DNA of 64,000 nt from Phallus indusiatus (Eukaryota; Basidiomycota; Agaricomycetes; Phallales; Phallaceae): NCBI GenBank assembly GCA_027605045.1, contig JAQFWX010000001.1, forward strand, positions 1-64,000. The letters run 5' to 3'. Positions 37,899 through 55,633 of the stretch are shown piece by piece. Under the pieces are notes generated by a model. The model was not told the origin of the DNA. It did not search any database and saw nothing but the letters and a program-made list of their open reading frames with translations. The translations under genes were made by a program, and so were the position numbers. How positions within the stretch are numbered: position 1 is the stretch's first letter; each line of letters starts with the position of its first letter.

Positions 37899-39378
37899 TT
37901 TACTTTCTAAAAGCAAGCAGTGTCGCTGAAGATGGGCGAAAAGGGGAAAGGGGGTCGTCGACTAAGGGAGAAGAAGGTCGGAAGTTGATAAAGACCTACA
38001 CAGCGCAGCGTAGGTACCACAGGTGTCACAGGTGGCATTGGAACCAAATGCCTTTTATGTCTATATTTATCTAGAAGAGATCGAATAATTCAAAAACGAA
38101 TTGGAGTTGAGAGTAAGAGTGGCTGGCAAACGGGCACGTGAAGACTACGTACTTTCTCCATTGAGTAACGTGAGCTTACCGATATTGATTCGGAGTGTTT
38201 ATAGTGCTTCATTTTCTTAATTCGTACTAAAATGGTTGGACACAGTGTCAATTCAGCTAGGTTAGGGTCATAACTGGGTCATATAATTATCACATATCTT
38301 GAAATTAATGATTCTGGCCTGAAATTGTTAATTAACCTTCGATTTATTAAAACGAGTCCGGAAATAATCAAACTCGAAGATAAAACTTAAGGGAATCTAG
38401 ACAAGGCAAAAGATGACACGCAGTTCGGAAATATCCCTATTTGATTCTCCATTCTCTACCAGCTGGCCGCATGACGGCATGCTGTAATCTGGTTCTCGTA
38501 AAAACGCCACATGTACCGAGTCAGGCTTCGAAAATCTGTTTCAGTTCTTCAGACGGCAGATTGCGTTCAAAAATGTGACGTGATTCTCTCACGTGGTGAA
38601 AACAGGTGCAATAACTTTAACCATGCAGGTAATTGGAAACGAAATCGCGATTTAAGCATAACTCATCTGGGGCACGGCAAACAAGTTAAAAGGGTAGGCT
38701 GCAGCAAATTTGTTTCACAACCAAGTGAACATCGACCTTTTTCAACAGCTAATTGACAACGTACAAGACATGAGATATAATATTAACACATGTAGATAAT
38801 TGATCCTCACACATTAATGAAGACTTAAGACTGAAAGCCTGCGACAGATAAATAGACCACGTATATAGGAGGCAAGACTTATTACACAAGATTATATCTG
38901 AACAAGAGGTATCAAAACAACCATCGGAAGCACTGAGAGATATATGAAACAGCCCTACAAAGTTGACCTGCGATAACAACAAAGAAAAAAGCCAGTGTTA
39001 ATAAGTAGCAGGTCATGTGGAAGCACAGCCTCGACCAACGCAGGGCGGTGAGGGTATTTACACGAAGGAAAGAATCACGGGCAAACGGGAGAATGATAAG
39101 AAGAAGAAATATAAGCGGTATACCAGACGGGCTAGTGGTGAAAAAAGCTGACTAAGGGTGTAATAATACCGGCCATCGCCGAGAAGGACAAGAAACAGAG
39201 GGAAAAAAAGGAGTATAGGAAGTCGAGGGCGAACATTTAAATGGCAAAGAAATGATACAAGGAACGGAAAAAAGAACTTTGTTGCATATAAATAACGATA
39301 TTTGATCGATACTTATTCGCTGGTTATTAACGGATGAGGGACCCGGCGACGCAATTATGGCTTGGTTGCACTTGATTT
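37899..39378. other. Intergenic, about 1.5 kb
   Basis: It contains the divergent upstream region of the transporter and the 3' flank of the next minus-strand gene. Short ORFs at 38511-38982 lack splice or motif support. No repeat or RNA gene was recognised. Confidence 0.5.
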
Positions 39379-41565
39379 TTACTTGGCCAATCCATATCCA
39401 TATCCGTCGTTAATTTCATTGCTATTGCGCTGGAGACCGCGATAAGGCGTGTAGACGATCCTGCCAGCGCCGTTCTCGAGGTCAGATTCTACGATAGGTT
39501 CGGGAGTAGCAGGGGCATCGAAGGCTGCGTATTTGGTGCTTCCAGTCCCACTACCCGGGCGCTTTAATGATGCATTCTTGGACGTTGACTCATTGCTACT
39601 AGTGCGCCTCAATGACTTGAAAGAAAGAGCACGGGTAGGTGTGACCGAGCGATGAACGTTGATGCTGCCGTTGCTGCTAGTGTTGGTGGTGCTGACGGAA
39701 CGAGGAAGGGTGGCCATAGGAGTACCAGGAGTAGACCCTGAAGCGTAAGCCTTCAACATTTCATCAGGACTTGTGAACGCAGAAGGACCCTTGCCAAATC
39801 CGGCAAATGGATTGTTAGTCGTGGCAACGGGTGGTGGATTGGCAAGAGGGGCGACATAAACAGGGGCATGAGCCATGGCGACAGCTACGGGATCAAGAGG
39901 AGGAAGGGAAGACTGAGATAGATTTCCGTAAGACGGGTTGTAAGGAGTGTTGTCAGTGAAAGGGTCGGATGTGGTGGGGGAGAGACGTGTGGGTGCCGGA
40001 GATGCTATAGGGGAGAAAGAAGGTTCGAGCGGTGAAGACGTGAAAAGCAGCTCATCATCTTTCTTAGCAGCCAACACTTTTATCAAAGAAGAACATCATC
40101 ATTGATATAATACGAAATATCTTCAAACGCGAGAAGGACTTACAGCTCAAGGCAGGAAGAACATTTTCATCCTTGATGTAAACGGACATCTTGAGATCAT
40201 TAGTTGAGACTGCTGGAGCAGGATTTTTCTTCGGTACAGGGCTGGTAACTTCGAACTCTTCAGCGTCATCGGCCGTAAAAGCAGTGTGAAACGCTCGACT
40301 TGCACGAGTGTGTTGAGTGTCGATGCTTGGCCGAGGCCTATCTCCTCCAACTCCCGAAGGGCGAGGTATAGCCGCGGGAAGGTCAGGAACCTCAGGTATA
40401 TCTTCAGAAGAACGAGAAAATTTGGTATCGGCAGCAAAAGAGATGGCAGACTTTCGGTTTGTGGAAGCGTATGATGCTACGGACTTGCGCACGGCCATCT
40501 CAGCGGGACCTAGGGCGGGATTGCGCAACCCGACGCCAGTTCCTTTTCTCATTCCTACACCAGTCATATTCCCGCTGTTAGTGGTGGCAATACTAACAGG
40601 ACGAAAATCGGGACCATAAGCCTGACTCATACGAGCCATACTTGCACGAGAGTTGCGCATAATGGCGATGCTTTGTCTGATGGCTTCAGATTGTGTGCCG
40701 GGAGGAAGTGTTTTCCAATCGGGAGACACAGCGCTCATGCGTTTATCGATGGCTTCGCTCCATCTTTTGCGTTTTTCAGCTTCCTTCTTTCTGTAGTGCC
40801 TGAAGTACACAGCGATGGCGATAGCGATGACGATGATGGGAACAAGGACTGCAGCAGCGATGTTGCCCTTGGGAAGACCTAAATTTTTGTAGGCGTTGTC
40901 GATAATTTGAAAAATCCCGCTGCTACCGCCTCCTTGAGAGGATGGTGAGGAAGAGGGTGAGTTGGGGGAGGAAGTCGAGTTGGGACCAACTCCACCCACA
41001 GGGTTTTTCAATTGGAAGTCGGTAACGTTGAAAGTGGCGGTGAATAGAGGGCCTAGACCGACTGGGGACGTGAAAATGGGAGTGTTGGACTGAACGAAAC
41101 CCAGCTGCAAGGTGATAGGCTGAAGGGTCGAGTTCCACCAACTACCTTGAATGGGGGTCTAAAGAAGAACAAATAGTTAAAAAGAACGTCGAATGAAAGT
41201 AAAGCTGGATTTTTGATTTTCAACACGCGTACCTGGAAGCTACCTGCATTGTAGTCGATACCTTGCCATGCATGGATTAGGCCTTCCTGGGTATAAGGAG
41301 CGTAGAGGTAGATATCAACACCGGCAGTTGAGAAGCAGCCGGCACTGGTGTTCCAACGAATATTCAACATCTGGGATGTATCAACATTTTGGTTTTGAGT
41401 TGGACTATCGTAAAAGGTCGAGACGGTGCAGCCTATTTCATGGATCGTGTAAACAGACAACTTCTTTTTCATATCAAAACAGAGGCAATTGAAAAATTAC
41501 AAACCTGCATTGCTGGGGGAAGGCTCACGCTTAGCAAAGCGCTTTGAATGAGAAAATCTGGACAT
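39379..41565 (-). CDS. Single-pass membrane protein, Ser/Pro-rich cytoplasmic tail
   Basis: Four exons. The start M-S-R-F-S-H-S-K-R-F-A-K-R-E-P at 41565 has no hydrophobic signal peptide. An ectodomain of about 150 residues follows, with C-T-V-S-T-F-Y-D-S and N-x-S/T sites, including W-N-T-S-A-G-C and F-N-V-T-D. A Ser/Pro linker leads to one strong membrane helix (I-A-A-A-V-L-V-P-I-I-V-I-A-I-A-I-A), a basic stop-transfer stretch R-H-Y-R-K-K-E-A-E-K-R-K-R, and a long disordered Ser/Thr/Pro-rich cytoplasmic tail. The layout recalls fungal cell-surface sensors or mucin-like proteins, but no WSC or other named domain is present. An earlier start is possible (open frame upstream to 41801), with dibasic sites near the N-terminus. 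Function unknown. Confidence 0.75.
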
Positions 41566-44376
41566 ATTTTTTCAAAAGAGCGAACGAAAAAAATGAATGT
41601 CGTTTTTGTGAAATGAACGTGAAAGACCGTGAGGCGACGACGAGCGACGGGGGCGGTTGATGGCGTCCTTGTGGGAGAAAAAAAAGACGACAAAGGCAGG
41701 AAACGCGGGCTGTCAAAATAGCCAATGTTTACTCCGTCCCACACGGCCAAATAGTCACAGATAGTCACCCACGTGCGCAGGGCCATCGATGAGCACACCA
41801 AAGCTATTTACTAGTAGGCAATGCAGAATAAATGTGAAAGACTGGAACTGCTAGTGCACAACTGGGATGGTATTATTTTGAACACTTGAAAAGTTCCTTG
41901 GACGCATAAATGGTTGTGTAGCATAGCGTTGATCATCGTGAGAGATCGACGAGGCCTTCAGGCCGGAAGCCTTGAAGCTCATGAGAATTTATCTATACAG
42001 ATATGATATGTCAAGGCGTATTTCCGGAACCAGTGATGCTAACTGCTGTGTGGTTCCAAATCAGAAGAGTAAGAGCCAGGTTTTGACGGTGAAGTGTCAA
42101 GTTACTATCGCGTTTGACATCACACCGTTTTACGTCGTGATGAACTCTAGATATACTTCGTTTATAAGTTTGCATCGATCAATTAGCTTGCACTTGAAAC
42201 AATATCAAAACTAGGAGTAGAACTATCATGAACTTTCCCTCATAATAGAAACATGCCATGTGCTTCCTTGCCATGGACTAACAATGAAGCAATTCAATCT
42301 GTAATGGAAGTATTCGTATTTACAGCCAAAATATTTGATGGCGTTTGATTCGTATGTGCCAGTGAGGTCTGAGGCGCTACCAATGATTTGCAATCTAATT
42401 AAATAAACACTAAGCTCCGGGCAGTCGCTGCTACACATAGCCCGAATAGATTCTTCGAGACGCGATATCTAACAACATCAATAATAAGAATGGCTCAAAA
42501 TGCCCATGTGATACAGGCCTCCGGATTGATTCGGTTAAGAGAAGTAAAGATGTGCTTGGAAAATAAATAAGAAAAAAACAAGGATGATTCATATCACCTA
42601 GTGACAAATTAATGCTTCCAAATTAACTCCTTTATGGGGTTAAATCCCGGCCTGGTACGTCGGGACACCGGTTTCTACTTTTCTTTCAAAGCCATCGCCG
42701 CCATACGTTGGGTGTCGCTGTGTTAAATTCAGATACCAACATCCTAAAAAATAGTATTTTCATTGGATTGGGAGGGACATTGAGTCGATGGCTTATGATC
42801 CAAAAACTTACTTACCTTGGTGGCTCAAGCAATATGGTTTCATTGCCACATCGGTTTAGTCGGTCTCGGTAATGAGCAATCCATGCCTATCATCAATTTA
42901 TGTCTCTATAGTTCACTGTATTTGATGATAACATATCACTAGGACCATGCAGTTAGCATTCGGTAAAACGAAAATGGAATCGCCTATTGTTTACGATACC
43001 TTTAAGAAGACTTTTAGACCCCTTCAATGGGAATCCATCTGGAACTATCTTTTATCAATCATTTCCGCCACATAATCTCTCATGTCTAACAATAATGCAT
43101 CAGGATCGCAATCGCTTGTCAATTCCTCCTTTTCATTTTGTTATCATCGTGAAAATTGAATGGAATTCCTGCAACGGCAAACATGAGCGAATTATAGTGT
43201 AGTGCCCCAAGCGTTCTTTGTATGATTTACACATTTACACATTTCACATCACGAGTTCAGTGAGAACGAAAGACTTTGATGTAGTGTGCTCACCTTAATT
43301 GACGTAAAGTCTTTACCTGTCTGGCGTGATTCTGGTTCGCATTGACGATGATTATACTCACCGAGGCTTCCGTGAGACAGTAGGTTCTGAAAGGAGTTTT
43401 TGAAGATCTCTGCGGAAACCTCGGAGAATGAGAGTCCCATGATCGTGGATAACGACATTGCCAACGAGTTTCTTGCACATTCAGTTTTCTCACTCATCTA
43501 GCCCGAATCTGACATTTGGAGCATATGGTCCTTCCGACCCGATCTTCTATACCAATACAACAGCGAGATAAGGATTCAGAGAAACCTTCACGTGAAATGA
43601 GGGTTTGTCACTCGTGTCGTGTGCGTCGTGTGGGAGGATCGGACTAAATATACCCATTACCTAATCCAAAGCAAAAGGTTCTACTTCTGTCTCCATCTCC
43701 ATGGTCTCCACTTCGCCGCGCTATACTTACTCCAGCCATAACAAGAATCGCACATTCAATAGGTTCAAAATAGTATGTTCTAGAATTCTTCTCAGGATGG
43801 AGTTCATATTCATATCCAAGTTGAGAGCTGCCGCTCTTGCCACGCAAATGACACGAAAGAAACTAGAACATGCTGACAACAACAAGCACAGTTATCAATA
43901 TGATATTCCCAGGTTTCGATCCGATTAGTTGCTATCTGTCTATGGATACTGTTTCGAGATCAAAGATAAATAATCAACCCTTTCAAAATTTTCGAAGTTG
44001 ACGTTATTCGCTGGTATCTCAAGGAAACTATTTCTATTCATGTCTTAGCGAATGAAATGCCCGATGGCTCTTGTTGTTCTTTTTTCCACACCATTCGCGG
44101 CGTAATCCACTGATTTGGAAATTGTTGATGGATATCCGGGTTGAGAACCCTCAAAACGAAGCATAGCCCTTGTGCCACTATTTTTCAACGGAACTATGAA
44201 TGCAATTATTGGTAGAGACTGCTGTTATCATTCATATCCAAACCCTGATTTCCTGATTGGAACTCAATTTATATGCAGATTTTTCATATAAAATCCATGT
44301 CCTAGCTCTCCAAACGGCACCAGGCTTTCGCTGATTCCTCATTGACTCAAGAGGTACTTTCACTCCACAAAACACA
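41566..44376. other. 2.8 kb without a confident gene
   Basis: Only short ORFs, some with adjacent donor-like GTAAGT or GTGAGC (near 43310 and 43725 on the minus strand). Two minus exon-like pieces (43249-43497 and 43644-43847) might belong to one decayed gene, but no domain was recognised and the pieces do not join cleanly. Confidence 0.45.
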
Positions 44377-46362
44377 ATGCGCTCGATCTTTGCCCTTGCT
44401 TTGCTCCTTCCTGCCGTTTTGGCATTACCCCCGGTTCAAATCCGTGAATCTTTTGTCACGATGCCCATTGCGGCCCGTGTTAATACAACCGGCATTCGCA
44501 ATGTTCTTCAGGTAACATCCCGACCTTCGTTTCTTTCTTTCTTTTGGAAACTCCTTCAAAGGCAATGGACTGAATTAAATTGCAGATGGATCGCGCCCGT
44601 GCCCGCCTTTTTGTACAAAAGGCCCAGGAGAAGGCTGAGAAAGTAAAGGCTGGTACATTGTCCGCCGATGCGGTCATCAGCGTCCCAGTCACTAACGGAG
44701 CGGTATGAACGTAATAACCCTGCCCTTATGTCTTTTACTCAATATCATCGAAAAGGTTCAATACACCGCTTCTGTCGGTGTTGGTACTCCCCCCACTCAA
44801 TTCAATCTGGTCGTGGATACGTTAGTGTGCTCGGGATGTTCGTTGCTGGCCAAATATTGATTCTAAATTTAGCGGTTCATCTAACACCTGGGTCGGAGCG
44901 GGCACAAAATTTAAGTCAACCTCATCAACGAAATCAACTGGCCAAAGCGTCGCAGTGCAGTACGGTTCGGGTTCGTTTGTGAGTACTCAGACCCTTTATT
45001 GTTTCTGGTTTTCTTACTTGTTTCTTCTTCGTAGTCTGGGACTGAAGGTAACATTCTCCCATCCAATAACCCAATAACGCCTAACGTCTTTCTGTCGCAG
45101 TTACTGATACAGTTACCTTGGGAAGTGGTCTTGTCATCACTGGACAAAGCATCGGTGTTGCATCTACAAGTGAAGGTTTTGAGGGTAATTTCCAAAATAG
45201 CCTCTTTGTATAAATTTCCGAGCTCAATTTCAACATAAGGTGTTGACGGAATCGTCGGCATTGGTCGGTCTTTTTATCAAAAGTCATATCTGAATGACAT
45301 TGATGACAGTGCTATACAGGCCCTACTGATCTCACTCTCGACACTTTAAGCCCTGACACAAACAGCGAAATACCCACCGTAGTTGACGTACGTATTCGTC
45401 TTCAGCTGACAATGTGCCGGCATTTATCTTCTTTCAGAATCTTTTCTCTCAAGGTTTGAATAAATAAATATAATTGAAAGGACAGCAAGAATAATTACAT
45501 GGTCATTATTCAGGCACTATTTCTTCCGACTTAATTGGAGTCTCATTCGAACCGACCACGTCAGACTCTGTGACAAATGGTGAAATCACTTTTGGCGGCA
45601 CCGATTCATCCAAATTCACTGGATCAATCACCTTCGTTCCCATCACCTCTACTTCTCCTGCCAATGAATTCTGGGGAATTAATCAAAGCATTAAGTGGGT
45701 AATTTACGGATCTTATTTTCGGCACTCGTTCTTATCTCTTTAATCACAGATTCGGTACTACCAATGTTCTGTCCACCACAGCTGGTATCGTTGGTGAGAT
45801 TAGATTATGTAACCGTTACTACGATATGAGGATTTTGACATATGACCTTATCTTGAAAAGATACGGGAACTACACTCATTTTGATTGCTAGCAACGCCTT
45901 TGAAACATACTTGAAACAGACAGGAGGTGTGCTCGATGAGACTACCGGTCTTGTGCGACTTACTACAACTCAATTCAACAAGTTACAAAATCTCAACTTT
46001 GATATTGGAGGGGTGAGTGTTGCCTATTGTTGCCAGCTAGTCGTTGCTCAATGAATTTTAAATAAGACAACATTCGCGCTGACACCCAACGGGCAAGCTT
46101 GGCCGCGTGCTCTGAACACATTGATTGGTGGAAACACAGAAGACGTATACTTAGTCGTAAATAACATTGGTACGCCAAGTGGCGAAGGCCTTGATTTCAT
46201 CAATGGACAAACATTCTTGTACGTAATGCCCCAAGCACATCTTGTTTTTATTAATATTCAATTGGGACCACGTGTAGGGAACGCTTTTACTCCGTTTTTG
46301 ACACCACCAACAAACGAGTTGGCCTTGCTACAACGTCATTCACCGATGCCACCACCAACTGA
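44377..46362 (+). CDS. Secreted aspartic protease (A1, polyporopepsin-like)
   Basis: Fourteen exons splice in phase to 413 residues. The signal peptide is M-R-S-I-F-A-L-A-L-L-L-P-A-V-L-A and the propeptide runs to about residue 85. The mature enzyme has V-Q-Y-T-A-S-V-G-V-G-T-P-P, catalytic D-T-G-S-S-N-T-W-V-G, flap Y-G-S-G-S-F-S-G-T-E, V-D-G-I-V-G-I-G-P, F-G-G-T-D, the second catalytic G-I-V-D-T-G-T-T and C-terminal E-R-F-Y-S-V-F-D-T. Two micro-exons (13 nt at 45035-45047, 16 nt at 45438-45453) are embedded between ordinary introns. The gene is a paralogue of the minus-strand protease at 19906-21973 with the same exon pattern but only moderate sequence identity, so the duplication is old. Likely extracellular nutrient acquisition. 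Confidence 0.95.
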
Positions 46363-46645
46363 TAAGGAACGTCGTCATTTAGCCAGGTTTCCATAGATAA
46401 ACCCAGCTCTGCTATACCTTTGTATATATTTATTTCATATTTTTGGTTGAAAGCGGTCAATATAGCAAACAAGACTTTGATTGTATCACTTCCTTTTCGG
46501 TTTGCTGTGACTGTGAAACCCTTCTTATTATTAGGTTGAACTTAAAGCCCGTCATTCTATATTTAACAGTACGCTTTATTCGGAAAGAGTAAATCTGGGG
46601 TTGTCACGTACTAAATGATATAAATAAAACAATGCATATACGTCA

Positions 46646-52090
<5,445 letters not shown>

Positions 52091-52626
52091 ATGAAGTTCA
52101 ACGCCTTCGCTATTACTTCTGCAATCATTGGTGCTGTTTCCGCACAGTCTGTCAACTGGTTGTCACCACAACCCGGCACAATTCTTAAAGCCGGATCGTC
52201 ATTCACCGCCACCGTCCAATTCCAAGGTACGACAGAAAGATTCACTTTATGAAATCATAACACAGACTTACTTGCGAGTTATTAGACACTACTTCAAGTG
52301 TCGACGTTGTTGCCATTTCAATCGGACTGCGCGCTTCCAATGATCCCTCAGCCTCTGATATAGGTCAAATAAAACTTGCGACCATACACAATCCCACCTT
52401 CGTCACTGGACAGAACGGTGCCTTTGTTAACTCGACAATACTGACCGTCCCCGCTCAACCCCTCAATGGCGTAAACATGACTTACCAGCTCACTTTGGCC
52501 GAGTTTTTCTTGCTTGGGGTAAGCTATCTGAACGCATCTTTGAGAACTATGCTCTGACCTTGCACCTAGGCCGAAAACACTCCTAGCATTGATACTGATG
52601 AAGTCGAAGTTTTCATTTCTTCTTGA
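52091..52626 (+). CDS. Small secreted protein, 141 residues
   Basis: Three exons (52091-52226, 52286-52518, 52570-52626) join in phase. A signal peptide (M-K-F-N-A-F-A-I-T-S-A-I-I-G-A-V-S-A) precedes Q-S-V-N-W-L-S-P-Q-P-G-T. The mature protein of about 123 residues is Thr/Ser/Asn-rich with beta-strand-like alternation (S-F-T-A-T-V-Q-F; S-V-D-V-V-A-I-S-I-G-L) and N-x-S/T sites, and it has no Cys. The Q-S-V-x-x-x-x-P-x-x-G-T opening is the pattern of a fungal small secreted family with a Kre9/immunoglobulin-like fold, whose function is unknown. Candidate effector or wall-associated protein. Confidence 0.8.
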
Positions 52627-53375
52627 AGGCTGTAGATAAATATTTTTATAGGATCGGTCAGACTTAGCTTCTATAATTTTATAATCCATTTGCTCCAGAA
52701 CCGTATGTATGTATAATCTACTAGCCTTTTAAAACATGAATCTGTCGTTTTTTTCCTATTTGACGTTTGGAGACTTCTTGCTAATCGTGTTGTGTAATGA
52801 GACGCCACTTGCGTGCGTCGGAGTCTGCCGGTCAGCACGGTTCGCACTTTTCTTTTTTCTTGTCGATATAACGTCCCCGTGGGGCGGCAGTGGTGGACCA
52901 TGTCGTGGGAACCCGATCAAATTTGATGTGCCTTTAGCATTTGGTCCCAACGAGTTCATGGTGAAATATGCCGATCGTACAACAAGATCTGGCATCAAAT
53001 TGTTCGCCCGACTCGCGTAGTACAGAGGACACCAGAGACCGTCCATGTAAAGTAGTAGAATAAAAGCCTAAAATAACAAGAATATGTCTAATTATAAATA
53101 TATCGCCCGTGTTCTTTTAAATATTGAGCGCGCGGTACTTCGTTCAAACTCTACCGGGAGTATCATGTACATAACAAGAAATTATTCAAACAAATAATGT
53201 TTATTCTCCCCGCTTCAATGCAGTCTTTGTAGGACACTCTTAAATTGCCCGAAAAACTTCGACAGGTTGACTCACTTCCTTCATTGCTGGCGTTCGTAGG
53301 GTTTCGACCTCTCTTATTTAATGCAAGATTTGAATAGAAGTTTTATATTTACTTGAGCTGAGTAGAGTAAGTGTG

Positions 53376-53466
53376 AGCTGCGATAGAGCAGTGGCAGCAC
53401 GGAGAGCTCAACTTCGTAACGTTAGTGTCCTTTGGAAGGCCATTGGTTTGATTCCCGCCCATGTGT
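53376..53466 (+). repeat. tRNA-derived SINE-like or decayed tRNA sequence
   Basis: A near-consensus Pol III A box (TAGAGCAGTGG, 53384-53394) and B box (GGTTTGATTCC, 53445-53455) lie 50 bp apart, as in a tRNA gene. The 5' end GAGCTGCG resembles an acceptor arm, but no complementary 3' arm is found and the T stem pairs poorly. A functional tRNA is therefore unlikely. A tRNA-derived retroposon or pseudo-tRNA fits better. Confidence 0.4.
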
Positions 53467-53974
53467 TTGCGATCAGGTTGAAATTTATGCCCCTTTATAT
53501 TGAATTATGCACACTAACAATAGAATAACGAGCTTTTTCAAGATATTAAAATTTTTTTGTAAATGTATATAGATTTATTCAGTCAGAGATAAGACTACCT
53601 CATCCGAAGCCCACCAAAGAACCTGGCATGTTCGGTTTACATATTTAGTTAAAGGAAAAAAAAATAGAGGGAGGGTCTTGTGGTTAATTTAAACTGAAGA
53701 ACCTGGCTGGTAAGTATATCCAGCATGATGGTAGTTGGGCTGTCCTGAGGGAGCATTGAGCGAATAAGCACGAGCCGGCAGTCCCATTTGTCCTATGCTA
53801 CCTAAAGGCATGGGTGCGGGTGCGGGAAATGTGGAATATGATGTGACGCATTATACGACGTATGGTTGAAGTGAGCTGGATTTTGAAATTGAGTATTTGT
53901 GCCAGCGTAAAGTGTATTGCTTGAATGTTAAATTGTTTAGATCTTGCGCTTACTTGGATCTAAGCCCGTTGTAC

Positions 53975-54844
53975 TAACGCACGCGCATTGTACCCAGTGG
54001 CTTCAAGCGGCACTTTGACAACAGAAGACTTCGTTTTGAGTGTTTCTGTGCTCTGCAAAAAGATGGTCCTCAATTTGTTGACGTCCGTCAAGAATTCCAT
54101 GGCCAGGTCATCCGTTGCGATAAATGCAACCTGTATGGTGAGTAATTTTTTTGGTTTAACAGATTCAACGCTTACCTGCAAGCATAGTGTGCTTGGAGAT
54201 AGCATATACAACGGTTGATTTCGTCGCTACTTATACATTCGAGGATCCTGATGGCGGTGAGACATATTTTTTCATTGAATCTGACTTATTTTTCGTTTAG
54301 AGATTCAGCCAGCAACTCTATCTCCTGGAAAAGTTGTGATACCTAATGGGAAATTTCGGGAAATACTACGATCTTATCGAAGGCTTTCTGCTCCACGTAA
54401 TTTTTAGCATACTAGTCAAAATCGTTCTGATTTATTATTGTTTTTAATATAGCGCACACTGGATACAAACGTCGAGACGCTGCTGATCTACTCTTTAATC
54501 GCACCTCAAGCGCTAGTAGCCTCATCACCGATTGGGAACTTCCCAAGGAATTCGGCTTAAACAACTATAAGCCTGACACGAAAAAGGAGATAAAAAGGGA
54601 AAGCTCACCAGTTTCCGCCGACCCATCTCCCAGATCAGCTAAGCCTTATACCTCTGGACAAAAAGGAAAGGTAAAACGCGAAAGCTCACCATTTACAGAC
54701 GCTCTTTCTTCGCCTATTGCCTCCTCTAGTGCTGGACCCTCTGGCTCCAGATCTGATATCTTCAAGTTTTGCTGCTACTGTTCTGTAGGAATGGATGTGC
54801 TGAATCTCTTCGAGCACGAGAGTGTGTGTGGGTTCCTTTGGTGA
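53975..54844 (+). CDS. Hypothetical protein with C-terminal UBZ4-like zinc finger
   Basis: Plus-strand exons can be joined: one ending I-R-C-D-K-C-N-L-Y (donor GTGAGT near 54138), then C-L-E-I-A-Y-T-T-V-D-F-V-A-T-Y-T-F-E-D-P-D-G, then E-I-Q-P-A-T-L-S-P-G-K-V-V, and a final exon. The last exon has two R-E-S-S-P repeats (K-R-E-S-S-P) in a disordered region and ends with C-x2-C-x11-H-x3-C before TGA at 54842-54844. That spacing is the Rad18-type UBZ4 ubiquitin-binding finger. The upstream Cys-rich exon may hold another zinc site. The 5' end is not located and the family is not recognised. The overlapping minus ORF (53960-54211) is likely a shadow. Confidence 0.45.
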
Positions 54845-55633
54845 AGGTTGAAATTGGGGAAAACTCCAGCCTCATTCACCAGCGCCAGCGCATAGTACAT
54901 ATTGCCAGCGGATACCTCCTCAATTCATTTTTAATTTCTCTTAAAAAATTCCTTGATCGCCTTCTTATATTCTAATATTGTTCCTTCTCTTTCTTCTCTT
55001 TGCTTAGATACTCTCTGGTATTGCCTTTAGGCTGTTCACACTCTTTACTCTTTTGTTACTTTAACTTCATCACTCGTTGACCCGCTTCTTTCACTCTAAT
55101 TTCCATTTTAGTATCATTTAATTTAATATTGAGATTTACAAATTTTATTTTTAAAGCTTTTCCGGCGAACACACGGCCAGTGAACACCTTTTCAATCAAA
55201 ATCTATTCTAAGTTTTCTGTCGACCATGGCCGGCGAACACCGGGGGTCACCGGGGTCGACGTCCCAAATCCGTCAAACCTCCTGATTGATCTTACGCCGG
55301 TATGACCGAACCGGAGGGTTTCACAGAACACTCGGTCCCAACATCCCTCGTTACAAACCGTTGGCCGCAGTGAAAGCTATTTCTTCCGTGGCTGAAGAAT
55401 TAAAAATTATAGTCAGAAATTTCACCTTCATGGAGACTCTTGAATTAAAGAGCAAGTTTGGAGAACGAGGTGATGCAATAAAACTTCTGTATACATAAGA
55501 AATGCTGCGATACACTTGCACGAGCATTGCTAGACTAACTAGTAGTCCAACTACCTGCGGAGCTCAATCGGAGTTCAAAAACACGCTTTGCCAGTCCCGA
55601 ACCCTGGAGGAAGCAATTAGTTTGTCCGCCACA

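Noticed and set aside
40286..40882. Plus ORFs of 60-100 codons
   Set aside because: Antisense to the long tail exon of the membrane protein.
52736..53046. Overlapping ORFs of 94 (+) and 96 (-) codons
   Set aside because: Both strands are open at once, with no splice sites or domain. Neither can be preferred.
53960..54211. Minus ORF of 83 codons
   Set aside because: Overlaps the plus-strand exon of the zinc-finger protein. Splice joins support the plus strand better, though not decisively.
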